A DNA stretch of 44,171 bases. It comes from Streptacidiphilus pinicola (lineage in GTDB: Bacteria > Actinomycetota > Actinomycetes > Streptomycetales > Streptomycetaceae). The notes beneath the pieces were generated by a model. The model did no database searches. It was not told the origin of the DNA and saw only the letters and a list, made by a program, of their open reading frames with translations. A program made the translations under genes and the position numbers. The stretch lies in assembly GCF_003258295.1 (NCBI RefSeq), contig NZ_QKYN01000071.1:1-44171 (forward strand), in the 5' to 3' direction. Each line of letters begins with the position of its first letter. Position 1 is the stretch's first letter. Below are positions 19,288 through 28,000 of the stretch, one piece after another.

Positions 19288-21231
19288 ATGGACCCCGACA
19301 TCACGGCCTCGATGCCGCTGCTCGAACCGCCCGGCTGGGCGACGGCACAGCGACAGCTGTTCGACCTGCTCGACCAGGTCTGGCGGTGCTTCGCCCGCGA
19401 CTTCACCGGGCCGGACGGACGACTGAAGTACGAGGGCCGGCTGACCACGCGTGACGGCGTGGACGACTTCTACGAGACCTTCTTCAACTGGCCGCAGCTC
19501 TACCTCCTCGGCGGCGCCGACGACCTGCTGGCCGAGTCGGAGCGGCACTGGGAGGGGACAACCCGGCAGCTCACCGAGCTGGGCATGCTCAAGGACGAGT
19601 ACGAGCGCGGCTACGACTGGTTCCACCAGAGCGAGAGCCTGCTGCTGTTCTACTTCCTGTGCATGGCCGCCCCGGAGCGCTGGACCGAGCGGGCGCTGCG
19701 GTTCGCCGAGCTCTACGTCGACCCGGCCAAGGGCAACTACGACCCCGAGCACCGCATCATCACCCGCGCGCACAACGGCAGCGACCCGGAGCGCACCGGC
19801 CTGTCCGACGGCGAGTACTACCCCTGGCTGCCGCAGGAAGCGGCGATGTACGGGTTCCCTCTGAACTGGATCCTGGCCGACGGAGAGACGCCGCCGCTGG
19901 AGAGCGATCCGCGGCTCGGCGAGGAGATGCGCCGCCGGATGGGGCAGGGCGACACGGCAGTGAACCTCGCCGCCAGCGGTCTCGTGCTCAACGCGCTGAT
20001 CCTCTCGGGCGACGCCCGCTACCGGGACTGGATCGCCGAGTATGTCGGCGCTTGGCGCGAGCGCGCGGAGGCGGCCGGCGGGGTGCTGCCGGACAATGTC
20101 GCCCCGGACGGCACGGTCGGCGGGCTGCACGAGGGCCGACCCTACGGCGGCCACTACGGCTGGTCATGGCCGCACGGCTGGCACAGCGTCGGCCACGCGG
20201 CCACGGTCGCGGCCCTGGCCGCCGCCGAGGCGACCGGTGACGACTCCTACCTGGACCTCGTCCGGCCCACGATGGACGAGATGTTCGCCCACGGCAAGAC
20301 GATGCCGTTCACCGAGGCCGACTCCAGTCTGCGCTCCAAGTGGATCGCGCAGCTGCGCGAGGACGTGAACACGCCCACCTTCCACGTCCCGTTCCGCCGA
20401 GGCGACGAGGGCTGGTTCGACTACAACCCGATGACCCTGCCGGTGCCCGTCGCCCTGTGGCACCACAGCGCCGGGGACGCCGACCGCGAGCGGATCGAGC
20501 GGCTGCGGGAGGCCAGCGGCATCGACTGGCGCACGCTGCGGCCCTTCCGCAGCAAGGAGGAGGCGCACCACGAGGAGGCCTGGTTCGCCTTCCTCTCCGG
20601 CGACGACCCGGACTACCCCGAGCGCATCCTCGCGACCGCCCAGGCGCAGGTGCGGCACCGGTTGCAGCGGATGGAGCGCTACCGCGGTCTGGAGGTCGAC
20701 GAGGCCGACATCCACCTGTGGCAGCTGTCCAACCCGGTGGTCACCGAGGCGCTGGTGCAGCTGACCTGGGGCGGTCCGCAGGTGCTCTACAACGGCGGCC
20801 TGCAGCAGGCGCGGGTGCGCTACTACGACGCCGACGCCCGCCGCCCCGGCCTGCCGCCGTCCGTCGCCGCCCTGGTCTCCAGCATCGACCCGCAGGCGAC
20901 GGTGGTGGACCTGGTGAACCTCCACCCCACCGAGGACCGCACACTGATCGTCCAGGCCGGCGCCTTCGCGGAGCACACCATCCGCAGCGTCCGCCACACC
21001 CACAACCGCGACGACGCCTGGGTCGGCGACCTCTACGACTACGGACACACGGAGCCGGTCGAGGAGACCTCCGCGGCCCACGCCGTGGACGGGCCCTGGC
21101 TGCGGGTACACCTGCCGCACTCGACCCGGATCCGGCTCACCCTCGAACTCGAACTGCGCACCCGGCCCGCGTCCTACCGGACCCCCTTCGACGAGCCGTC
21201 GGACCAGGCGCATGACGGCGGTGTCCAGTGA
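19288..21231 (+). CDS. Cytoplasmic protein of unknown family, candidate alpha/alpha-toroid carbohydrate-active enzyme
   Basis: 647 aa, ATG at 19288 with CGGAGAA upstream, no signal peptide. The first ~450 residues are rich in amphipathic helices with conserved-looking aromatic/acidic segments (FFNWPQLYLLGG, YDWFHQSESLLLFYF, GGHYGWSWPHGWHSVGHA, WFDYNPMTLPVPVALWHH), as in (alpha/alpha)6 barrels of lyases and glycosidases. The last ~150 residues look like a beta-sandwich. I cannot name the family. It lies in a transport-catabolic operon with a 4-bp overlap to the lactonase gene, so action on an imported glycoside or sugar is likely but inferred. It could also be a non-catalytic or isomerase-like toroid. 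Confidence 0.7.
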   Translation: MDPDITASMPLLEPPGWATAQRQLFDLLDQVWRCFARDFTGPDGRLKYEGRLTTRDGVDDFYETFFNWPQLYLLGGADDLLAESERHWEGTTRQLTELGMLKDEYERGYDWFHQSESLLLFYFLCMAAPERWTERALRFAELYVDPAKGNYDPEHRIITRAHNGSDPERTGLSDGEYYPWLPQEAAMYGFPLNWILADGETPPLESDPRLGEEMRRRMGQGDTAVNLAASGLVLNALILSGDARYRDWIAEYVGAWRERAEAAGGVLPDNVAPDGTVGGLHEGRPYGGHYGWSWPHGWHSVGHAATVAALAAAEATGDDSYLDLVRPTMDEMFAHGKTMPFTEADSSLRSKWIAQLREDVNTPTFHVPFRRGDEGWFDYNPMTLPVPVALWHHSAGDADRERIERLREASGIDWRTLRPFRSKEEAHHEEAWFAFLSGDDPDYPERILATAQAQVRHRLQRMERYRGLEVDEADIHLWQLSNPVVTEALVQLTWGGPQVLYNGGLQQARVRYYDADARRPGLPPSVAALVSSIDPQATVVDLVNLHPTEDRTLIVQAGAFAEHTIRSVRHTHNRDDAWVGDLYDYGHTEPVEETSAAHAVDGPWLRVHLPHSTRIRLTLELELRTRPASYRTPFDEPSDQAHDGGVQ

Positions 21232-22094
21232 ACGCCGCCGCCGCGCCGGCGGTCCTCGACTGCCACGTCCATCTCTGGGACCCGCTCCGCCTTGCCTACC
21301 CCTGGCTGGCGGGGGTACCCGAGCTCAACCGCCCGTTCACCGCCGACGAGTTCGCGGAGCTCCGCCCGGCTAACGTCGACGTCCTCTTCATGGAGGCAGG
21401 CCGGGAGGAGCGCCACGCCGCGGACGAGATCACGTGGGTGCGCGAGCAGGCCGAACGCCACCCGTGGATCCGCGGCGCCGTCGCCCACATCCCGCTCGAA
21501 CGCCCCGCCGAGGCACTCGACGCGATCCGGCGCTACGCGGCCGACCCCTTCGTGGTCGGGGTGCGCCGCAACGTGCAGGACGAGGCGCCCGGCTTCACCG
21601 AGGACGCGGCGCTGCGCGCGAGCCTGCGGCTGCTCGGCGAGGCGGGGCTCCCCTTCGACGCCTGTGTCCGCCACCACCAACTGCCCGAGCTGGCACGGCT
21701 GGCCGCCGCCTGCCCGCAGACCACCTTCGTCCTCGACCACCTGGGCAAGCCGAAGGAGGAAGCCGTCACCACCTGGTCGCAGGCGCTGCGCGGGGTGGCG
21801 GAGCAGCCGAACACCGTCTGCAAGCTCTCCGGCCTGGCCACCGAACTGGCTCCCGACGCACCGCCCGGGCTCGCCCTTGCGCTGCTGCGCGAGGCGCTGG
21901 AGGTGTTCGGCCCCGACCGCTGCCTCTTCGGCAGCGACTGGCCGCTGCTGCAGCTCGCCACCGACTACCAGGCCTGGCTCGACCTGGTCCAGGCAGCGCT
22001 CGCCGACCACTCGCCCACCGCCGCTGACGCGGTGCTGCGCGGCAACGCGGAGCGCGTCCACCGACTGGCCCCCTCCCGAAAGGGCGCCCGATGA
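21228..22094 (+). CDS. Amidohydrolase-2 family sugar lactonase (L-fucono/L-rhamnono-lactonase type)
   Basis: 288 aa, GTG at 21228 overlapping the upstream stop. The metal-binding HxH is in LDCHVHLWDP, further His residues lie in VRHHQLPEL and VLDHLGKP, and the catalytic Asp is in FGSDWPLLQ. This is the COG3618 pattern of cytoplasmic lactonases that open L-fuconolactone, L-rhamnonolactone and similar sugar lactones. It overlaps the mutarotase gene by 4 bp. With the aldo-keto reductase across the divergent promoter it gives a plausible mutarotation, oxidation and lactone-opening sequence. Confidence 0.83.
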   Translation: MNAAAAPAVLDCHVHLWDPLRLAYPWLAGVPELNRPFTADEFAELRPANVDVLFMEAGREERHAADEITWVREQAERHPWIRGAVAHIPLERPAEALDAIRRYAADPFVVGVRRNVQDEAPGFTEDAALRASLRLLGEAGLPFDACVRHHQLPELARLAAACPQTTFVLDHLGKPKEEAVTTWSQALRGVAEQPNTVCKLSGLATELAPDAPPGLALALLREALEVFGPDRCLFGSDWPLLQLATDYQAWLDLVQAALADHSPTAADAVLRGNAERVHRLAPSRKGAR

Positions 22095-22429
22095 AGCGCA
22101 TCGCCCAGACCACCCGGCTGGTCCCGGAGCGCCGCGAGGAGTACCTCGCCCTGCACAGCGCCGTCTGGCCGGCCGTCGAGGCCGCCCTGCACGTCGCGCA
22201 GATCCGCAACTACAGCATCTTCCTGCACGGCGACACCCTGTTCGCCTACTACGAGTACCACGGCGAGGACTGGGACGCGGACCTCGCCACGATCAAGGCC
22301 GACCCGGAGACGCAGCGGTGGTGGACCTTCACCGACCCCTGCCAGGAGCCGTGGCCGGACGCCCCGCCCGGCAGCCGCTGGACGGACCTGCCGGAGATCT
22401 GGCACCTCGGCGAGCCGCCGCGGTCCTGA
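22091..22429 (+). CDS. L-rhamnose/L-fucose mutarotase family protein (DUF718)
   Basis: 112 aa beginning MKRIAQTTRLVPERREEYLALH. The family hallmarks are EYLALHSAVWP with the active-site His, IRNYSIFLHGDTLFAYYEY, and the C-terminal TFTDPCQEPW segment with its tryptophans. These small cytoplasmic dimers interconvert anomers of L-rhamnose or L-fucose. A 4-bp overlap joins it to the lactonase gene. Which sugar it uses is not clear; nearby GH29 and GH141-like enzymes favour L-fucose. Confidence 0.87.
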   Translation: MKRIAQTTRLVPERREEYLALHSAVWPAVEAALHVAQIRNYSIFLHGDTLFAYYEYHGEDWDADLATIKADPETQRWWTFTDPCQEPWPDAPPGSRWTDLPEIWHLGEPPRS

Positions 22430-22556
22430 GTCACCCGGCAGGGCCCCACGAAACCCCGTCGACCGCGCCAGCCGCCGACGGTGCCCCACCACACCACCCT
22501 GTACGGCCCACGCACCGCCACCAGAGGACCATCCTCGAGCGAAAGGGCACCAGACA

Positions 22557-25334
22557 GTGACATCGCAGCTCCCAGGACGGGGAAGCCAGCGCCGACCCGC
22601 CCGCATCACGGCGACGGCCACGATCGCGCTCGCCGCCGCACTCGCCGTGCCGACAGCGGCCCACGCCGCCGTCTCCACCACGATCTACGTCTCCCCCACC
22701 GGCTCCGGCACGGCGTGCAGCGCGACCGCGCCCTGCTCGCTGACCCAGGCGAAGACCTCCGTCGAGGCCGTCAACGGAAACATGAGCGGCGACATCGTCG
22801 TCCAACTCGCCGGCGGCACCTACCGTCTGACCGCGCCGCTCAGCCTCGGCAGCGCCGATTCCGGCACCAACGGCCACACCGTGTACTGGCAGGCCGCCCC
22901 GGGCCAGACGCCGGTGATCTCCGGCGGCCGGCAGGTCACCGGCTGGACCCTGCACGACTCGACCAACAACATCTACGCCGCGTCGGTCCCCACCGGGGTC
23001 GACTCACGGCAGTTGTACGTCGACGGCTCGCTCGCACCGCGCGCCGCGCTCACCATCGCCCGCAGCGACGTCGCCTTCACCAGCACCGGCATGACGATCC
23101 AGAACGCGAACCTGAACTGGATCGCCAACCTGCCGGAGCAGAACCGGATCGAGCTGGAGGCCCAGAACTCCTTCACCGACCGCTTCGCCCCCGTTCAGAG
23201 CATCAGCGGCTCGAACGTCACCATGCAGGAACCGGCCTGGCAGAACAACGCCTGGGGCTACGACACTCTGGAGCACCCCTTCGCCGGGGGTGGCCTGCAG
23301 TTGGAGAACTCATACTCGTTCCTGAACACGGCCGGGCAGTGGTTCCTCGACCCGACCGCCGGCGAGCTGTACTACAAGGCGCCGTCCGGCTGGAACCCCT
23401 CCGCGCACGACGTGGAACTGCCCAAGCTGACCTCGCTCGTGGACATCAGCGGCAGCTACAGCAACCCCGTCCAGAACCTCGCCTTCCAGGGCATCAGCTT
23501 CGAGGACACCACCTGGCTGGCCCCCAGCAGCGACATCGGCTACGCCGACCAGCAGACCGGTACGTTCCTCAACCAGACCTACTCCAACGAGCCCTCGAAC
23601 TTCCTGTCGGCCTGCAACACCGGCTGCCAGGCCTTCGAGTCCACGCGCAACAGCTGGGGTGAGGCGCCCGCCGCGGTCCAGGTCTCCGCCGCAAGCGGGA
23701 TCAGCTTCAGCGGCGACACCTTCAGCGACCTCGGCCAGGTCGGCCTGGGCATCGGCCAGGACAGCGACGCCGTCGCCTCCGGCACCGGCCTCGGCGCCTC
23801 GAACATCACCGCCAACGGCAACACGTTCACCAACGACTCCGGAAGCGGCGTGGTAGTCGGCGGGGTCCAGCCGAACGCGCACCACCCGTCCAACTCCGCG
23901 ATGACCGACCAGAACATCACGATCAGCAACAACACCGTGAGCGGCGTGGCGCAGGACTACAAGGACATGCCCGGCATCCTGTCCACGTACGTGACGCACG
24001 CCATCATCACGCACAACGAGGTCTCGAACCTCGCCTACGACGGCATCGACATCGGCTGGGGCTGGGGCATCAACGACCCGGGCGGCAGCCAGGACTACGT
24101 CAACCGCGGCACGTACAACTACCAGCAGATCTACACCACCCCGACCACCCTGAAGAACACCGTCGTGACCTACAACAAGGTCCACGGCACCAAGAAGGTC
24201 TTCCACGACGGCGGCAGCATCTACAACCTGTCCGCCGACCCCGGCGCCGTGATCGACTACAACTACGTCTACGACAACAACCACACCATCGGCCTCTACA
24301 TGGACGAGGGGTCCCGCTACGTCACGTTGCAGAACAACGTCCTTCAGGACAACGGAACGTGGGCCTTCACCAACGCCAGCGCCAGTAACAACACGGACAA
24401 CAACTCGTTCGTCGGCAACTGGTACAACAGCGGCGGCGCCAGCGTCGCGACCGGTTCTCCGCACAACAACGTGCTCAGCGGAAACGTCCAGGTCAGTGGT
24501 ACGAATTGGCCCGCAGGCGCTCAGCAGGTGATTTCGCAAGCCGGCGTGAACTACGGCACGACAACAGACGACAACACGACGGCGGGAACCAACCACTTCG
24601 CCTACTCCGGCTCGTGGGGCTTGGCGACCGGCGTGTCCGACCTCTACGGCGGGACTGCGCACTACAGCCTCACGGCCAATTCCACCGCGACGTTCACCTT
24701 CACCGGTACGCAGATCGCCATCCAGGGCGTGAAGGATGTCGATCAGGGTATCGTCGGGTTCTCCATCGACGGCGGACCGGTGACGTCCGTCGACGACTAC
24801 AGCCCCACGCGCCTGCCGCAGACCACGCTGTGGAGCACTACCGGGCTTGCTCTCGGAACGCACACCGTCACGGCCACCGTCACCGGTACGAAGAACTCGG
24901 CCAGCTCGAACGACATCGTCGCCCTGGACGATGCCGTGGCGAGCACGATCATCGATGATGCGACCACCAGCGGCACGGACTCTTTCGCGTACGGCTCGAA
25001 CTGGGGCCTGGCCACCGGGGTGTCCGACCTCTACGGCGGTACCGCGCACTACAACCTCACGGCCGGCTCCACCGCAACCTTCACGTTCGCCGGCACCGGC
25101 GCTACGATCCACGGCGTCAAAGACGTGGACCAGGGCATCTCGACGTACTCGGTGGACGGCGGTCCTGCTCAGTCCGTGGACGCCTACAGCAGCGCGCGCC
25201 TGCCCGGCATCCCACTGTTCACCGTCTCCGGCCTCCCGCAAGGCACGCACACGATCACGATCGGCGTGACCGGAACGAAGAACCCAGCGAGCGCCAATGA
25301 CATCGTCGCGCTCGACTACGCGACCGTCCCGTAG
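22557..25334 (+). CDS. Secreted right-handed beta-helix glycosidase, GH141-like, with tandem C-terminal beta domains
   Basis: 925 aa, GTG at 22557 with GAAAGGG upstream. The signal peptide ends near AHAAVS. Residues about 40-660 form a parallel beta-helix: an N-terminal IYVSPTGSGTACSATAPC, then many Asn/Gly-rich turns (ITANGNTFTNDSGSGVVV, NITISNNTVSGVAQDY, YDGIDIGWGWGIND, HDGGSIYNLSADPGAVIDYNYVYDN). This organisation resembles GH141, which includes alpha-L-fucosidases on pectic rhamnogalacturonan II and xylanases. Residues about 665-925 are two tandem ~125-residue copies of one domain (FAY-GS-WGLATGVSDLYGGTAHY ... GVKDVDQGI ... DIVALD), probably sugar-binding. It lies 127 bp after the mutarotase gene and may belong to the same operon. 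Confidence 0.82.
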   Translation: MTSQLPGRGSQRRPARITATATIALAAALAVPTAAHAAVSTTIYVSPTGSGTACSATAPCSLTQAKTSVEAVNGNMSGDIVVQLAGGTYRLTAPLSLGSADSGTNGHTVYWQAAPGQTPVISGGRQVTGWTLHDSTNNIYAASVPTGVDSRQLYVDGSLAPRAALTIARSDVAFTSTGMTIQNANLNWIANLPEQNRIELEAQNSFTDRFAPVQSISGSNVTMQEPAWQNNAWGYDTLEHPFAGGGLQLENSYSFLNTAGQWFLDPTAGELYYKAPSGWNPSAHDVELPKLTSLVDISGSYSNPVQNLAFQGISFEDTTWLAPSSDIGYADQQTGTFLNQTYSNEPSNFLSACNTGCQAFESTRNSWGEAPAAVQVSAASGISFSGDTFSDLGQVGLGIGQDSDAVASGTGLGASNITANGNTFTNDSGSGVVVGGVQPNAHHPSNSAMTDQNITISNNTVSGVAQDYKDMPGILSTYVTHAIITHNEVSNLAYDGIDIGWGWGINDPGGSQDYVNRGTYNYQQIYTTPTTLKNTVVTYNKVHGTKKVFHDGGSIYNLSADPGAVIDYNYVYDNNHTIGLYMDEGSRYVTLQNNVLQDNGTWAFTNASASNNTDNNSFVGNWYNSGGASVATGSPHNNVLSGNVQVSGTNWPAGAQQVISQAGVNYGTTTDDNTTAGTNHFAYSGSWGLATGVSDLYGGTAHYSLTANSTATFTFTGTQIAIQGVKDVDQGIVGFSIDGGPVTSVDDYSPTRLPQTTLWSTTGLALGTHTVTATVTGTKNSASSNDIVALDDAVASTIIDDATTSGTDSFAYGSNWGLATGVSDLYGGTAHYNLTAGSTATFTFAGTGATIHGVKDVDQGISTYSVDGGPAQSVDAYSSARLPGIPLFTVSGLPQGTHTITIGVTGTKNPASANDIVALDYATVP

Positions 25335-25445
25335 CCAAACGGGTCACGGCCCGACGCAGCGTGGTCGCGGGCGACCGACCCGCCATATCAGCCAGCGGTG
25401 AAACCTCGGCCGAGCCGTGGAACCTGCTGGAGGGACGCTTGCATC

Positions 25446-25473
25446 GTGGCCGACGGCACCCGCCGTCGGCCAC
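25446..25473 (+). terminator. Strong hairpin downstream of the GH141-like gene
   Basis: GTGGCCGACGG pairs perfectly with CCGTCGGCCAC around CACCCG: an 11-bp stem, 111 bases after the stop and not followed by a T tract. The rest of 25335-25586 shows no gene. Confidence 0.5.
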
Positions 25474-25586
25474 GTACACGTGTCCGACAGCCGCGCCGAG
25501 CGCGGCACGAAGCTCGGATCCAGCCTGGAAGCTGACGCTGGAATCCAGATCTGGCATGCGCGGCTGCCCGGACGGAGGCGTGGCGC

Positions 25587-26246
25587 GTGGTGACCGACAG
25601 CAAACAGGACGCACCCACGGCCGTGGTCCAGGTGGACCCGGACGGCGTGGTGACCAGCTGGGGCAGGGGTGGGCGGCGGCTGGGCTGGACGGCGCAGGAG
25701 ACCGTCGGACGCCGTGCACCGACCTGCTGGCGAACCCCGTCCCGGGTTCTCGCGAGGCTGCGAGGGGCGCATCGGCCTGCGCCACCGGGACGGCTCGACC
25801 GTGGACGCAGTGGTGTCGGCCCACCCGCTGCAGGGCGGCGACGGCCGTTTCCAGGGCCGGGTCATGGCCGTGCAGCGCTGGGACCGCCGCCCTGTGATCG
25901 CCGACCGGGTCTTCGAGCAGCGCCGCTTCGCCCTCGGCGTCTACGACCCCGACCTGCGCTTTCTCTGGGTGAACGAGTCCGCCTGCCGCGTGATGGCGCA
26001 CTCCGAGCAGCAGCTGCTTGGCGAGAAGTACCGCGAAGCGTCTCCCGAGCTCGACGACGCCGCGTACACCAACCAGCTCTCCAAGGTCGCCCGGACGGGT
26101 GAGCCCGCACGTCTGATCACGGTTTCTTCCGCCCGCTCGGCAGCAACTACGCCAACGCCCGGGCCACCAACATGTGGCCCGTCCGGGACGAGCAGGGCAC
26201 GATCCGCGTGGTGGCCAACTGGGGCTTCGACATGAGCGCCGAGTTC
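25587..26246 (+). pseudogene. Frameshifted PAS-domain protein remnant (SpoIIE-phosphatase-type N-terminus)
   Basis: Pieces of one PAS-containing protein are readable only by changing frame at least three times. The pieces are GTG/ATG-VTDSKQDAPTAVVQVDPDG with LGWTAQETVG; TDLLANPVPGSRE; EGRIGLRHRDGSTVDAVV through RFALGVYDPDLRFLWVNESACR; and FRPLGSNYANARATNMWPV with VVANWGFDMSAE. In Streptomyces such PAS sections normally precede a PP2C/SpoIIE phosphatase. Here the sequence stops after DMSAE and runs directly into the end of a GH62 gene, so the rest is lost. Confidence 0.75.
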
Positions 26247-26291
26247 GACCAACTGCCGTGGCAGCCCGCGATCCTGAACCCGCAGCGCTGA
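26244..26291 (+). pseudogene. Remnant of a GH62 gene 3' end
   Basis: [15 protein letters not shown] followed by TGA is nearly identical to the end of the intact GH62 domain ([14 protein letters not shown], 9441-9486). The DNA match covers about 46 bases with few differences. Only this tail remains; it is joined in frame to the PAS remnant. Confidence 0.75.
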
Positions 26292-26370
26292 CCGGTTCGG
26301 GCACCTGCCAACCGTCACCGCCCCCGAGAACCTACGGCCGTGCGTCGGCCCGGGCCCTCTACAGCAAACG

Positions 26371-26398
26371 CGGCAACCTTTTCGGCCCCGGCGGCAAC
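26371..26398 (+). promoter_or_regulatory. GGCAAC direct-repeat leader element, copy E
   Basis: CGGCAACCTTTTCGGCCC then CGGCGGCAACGG. An extra T in the first part is balanced elsewhere, so the repeat starts stay exactly 21 bp apart. It lies 41-47 nt before the candidate starts of the expansin gene. Confidence 0.6.
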
Positions 26399-26438
26399 GG
26401 GGAGGTGGAACAACGACTCGACCGGACCGACCGAACGG

Positions 26439-27372
26439 ATGGGCATGAGGGGAACGAAGCGCGCCTCGCAGTCGCGGCGCAGGCGTCGACACGATCTGAC
26501 CAGAGCATTCCAGCGGCGCTCCTGGGCATCGGGGTCCTGACGTGCCTGATCCTGGCCTTCCTGCCCGGCGGGGGTCCGGCCGATGCGGGGCGTGCCGTTG
26601 CGGCGGCCCAGGCGGGCGCCGCGCCCGGCGCCGGAGCAGCGGCGGCCTCGTCCGGTTCTGCGCGGGCCGTGACTGCGTCGGCGCGGCCGTCCCACGCCGG
26701 CACCGCGTCGGCGTCCAGCGGCGCCGCTCCCACGGGATCCGCCGTGTCGCCGTTGGCCGGGCGGATCAACCCCCACGTCACCTACCACGGCGTCGCGACC
26801 GCCTACGCCGCGGCGGACGGCAACGGGGCGTGCCTGTTCGGGCCGACCAGCGACCTGACGGTCGCGGCGATGAACTACACGGACTACGAGTCGTCCAAGG
26901 CGTGCGGGGCCTACGTGCTCGTGCACGCCGCCAACGGCGCGTCCCTGACGGTGCGGATCGTCAACGAGTGCCCCCTGCCGTGCGCGCCGGGCCACCTCGA
27001 CCTGAGTCAGCAGGCGTTCGCGCGGCTCGCCGACCTCAGGGTCGGCCGTCTGACCATCACCTGGACGCTGCTCAGCCCCGCCTCGATCGGCTCCCTCTCT
27101 CGCTGCGCTACCAGACCGGCTCCAGCCGCTGGTGGTGCGGCATCCAGGTGATCGGCCACCGCAATCCCGTCGCGCTGCTGGAAGTCCGCGCCGCGGGCGG
27201 CTGGCTCCGGCTTGCGCGCACCGACTACGACTACTTCCTCTCCCCGCACGGCGGCGGGTGCGGCGGGCCGATCAGGATCACCGACATCTACGGTCAGCAG
27301 CTGACCGTCAACGGGATCGCGCTACGGTCGAACGTCGCCCAGGTGACCAGTGTCCGGTCCGCCCGGCATTGA
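26439..27372 (+). pseudogene. Secreted bacterial expansin (EXLX type), broken by two apparent frameshifts
   Basis: From ATG 26439 (or 26445) the frame gives MRGTKRASQSRRRRRHDLTRAF, a basic start, then stops at GS*. A different frame from about 26520 gives the membrane/signal segment VLTCLILAFLPGGG, an Ala/Ser-rich linker, and a double-psi beta-barrel domain (VTYHGVATAYAAADGNGACLFG, CGAYVLVHAANG, VNECPLPCAPGHLDLS). A third frame from about 27097 gives the CBM63-like C-terminal domain (RYQTGSSRWWCGIQVIGHRNPV, DYDYFLS, ITDIYGQQLTVNG). Together they form a complete EXLX-like expansin, which loosens cellulose-xylan contacts without hydrolysis. The shifts could be real mutations or sequence errors, since all domains are otherwise well conserved. 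Confidence 0.75.
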
Positions 27373-27469
27373 CCGGGCAGCCAGCCAGCCGCCCGGACCC
27401 GTTGACGACCGCTGCTACCCTCATGGGTCGTTGTTAACGCGCTCATGCAAGAAAGGGCGACCGAGGGAG

Positions 27470-28000
27470 ATGCTCCCCGATGACGCGTCCGAAGAGTTCC
27501 ACGACTTCTTCGAACGCCACTACGCCGAACTGGCGCGCTTCGCCCACCTCCTGATCGGGGAGGCGGACGCGGCCGACGACCTGGCCGCCGACGCCCTGGT
27601 CACGATCTGGCAGCGCTGGGACCGGTTCCGCAGGGCCGACCACCCGCGGGCCTACGCGCGCGGCGTGCTGGCCAACATGGCCCGTGAACGGCTCCGGAGC
27701 ACGGTCCGGGAGCGCCGCCGGATCACCCTGTTCTGGTCCCGCGTCCCGGAGCGGACGGACGGCCCCGATGTGGCCGCCGTGCTCGACGTGCGCACGGCGC
27801 TGACCAGGCTGCCGTTCCGCAGGCGGGCGTGCGTGGTGCTGCGCCATGCCTTCGACCTGTCGGAGAAGGACACCGCGATGGCCCTGGGCATATCGGTCGG
27901 TACAGTCAAGAGCCAGACCTCGAAGGGGCTGGCCGAGCTGGAACGCATACTCGGCGTACGATCCGCCGAGGCACTGGTGGCAGGGAGGAGGAATCCGTGA
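27470..28000 (+). CDS. SigE-family ECF RNA polymerase sigma factor
   Basis: 176 aa, ATG at 27470 after a purine-rich GAGGGAG. Region 2 includes YAELARFAHLLIGEADAADDLAADALVTIWQRWDRF. Region 4 includes LPFRRRACVVLRHAFDLSEKDTAMALGISVGTVKSQTSKGLAEL, the helix-turn-helix for -35 recognition. The stop overlaps the GTG start of the next gene, so it is translationally coupled to a likely membrane partner. Its regulon is unknown; position right after the expansin suggests, but does not show, a link to cell-wall-degrading genes. Confidence 0.9.
   Translation: MLPDDASEEFHDFFERHYAELARFAHLLIGEADAADDLAADALVTIWQRWDRFRRADHPRAYARGVLANMARERLRSTVRERRRITLFWSRVPERTDGPDVAAVLDVRTALTRLPFRRRACVVLRHAFDLSEKDTAMALGISVGTVKSQTSKGLAELERILGVRSAEALVAGRRNP

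Noticed and set aside
23310-25250. 646-aa minus-strand open frame opposite the GH141-like gene
   Set aside because: Antisense shadow without recognisable domain; the plus frame has the beta-helix pattern.
27430-27442. TTGTTAACGCGCT as another LacI-type operator before the sigma gene
   Set aside because: Its left half resembles the operator, but the centre is GTTAAC and the right half does not match.
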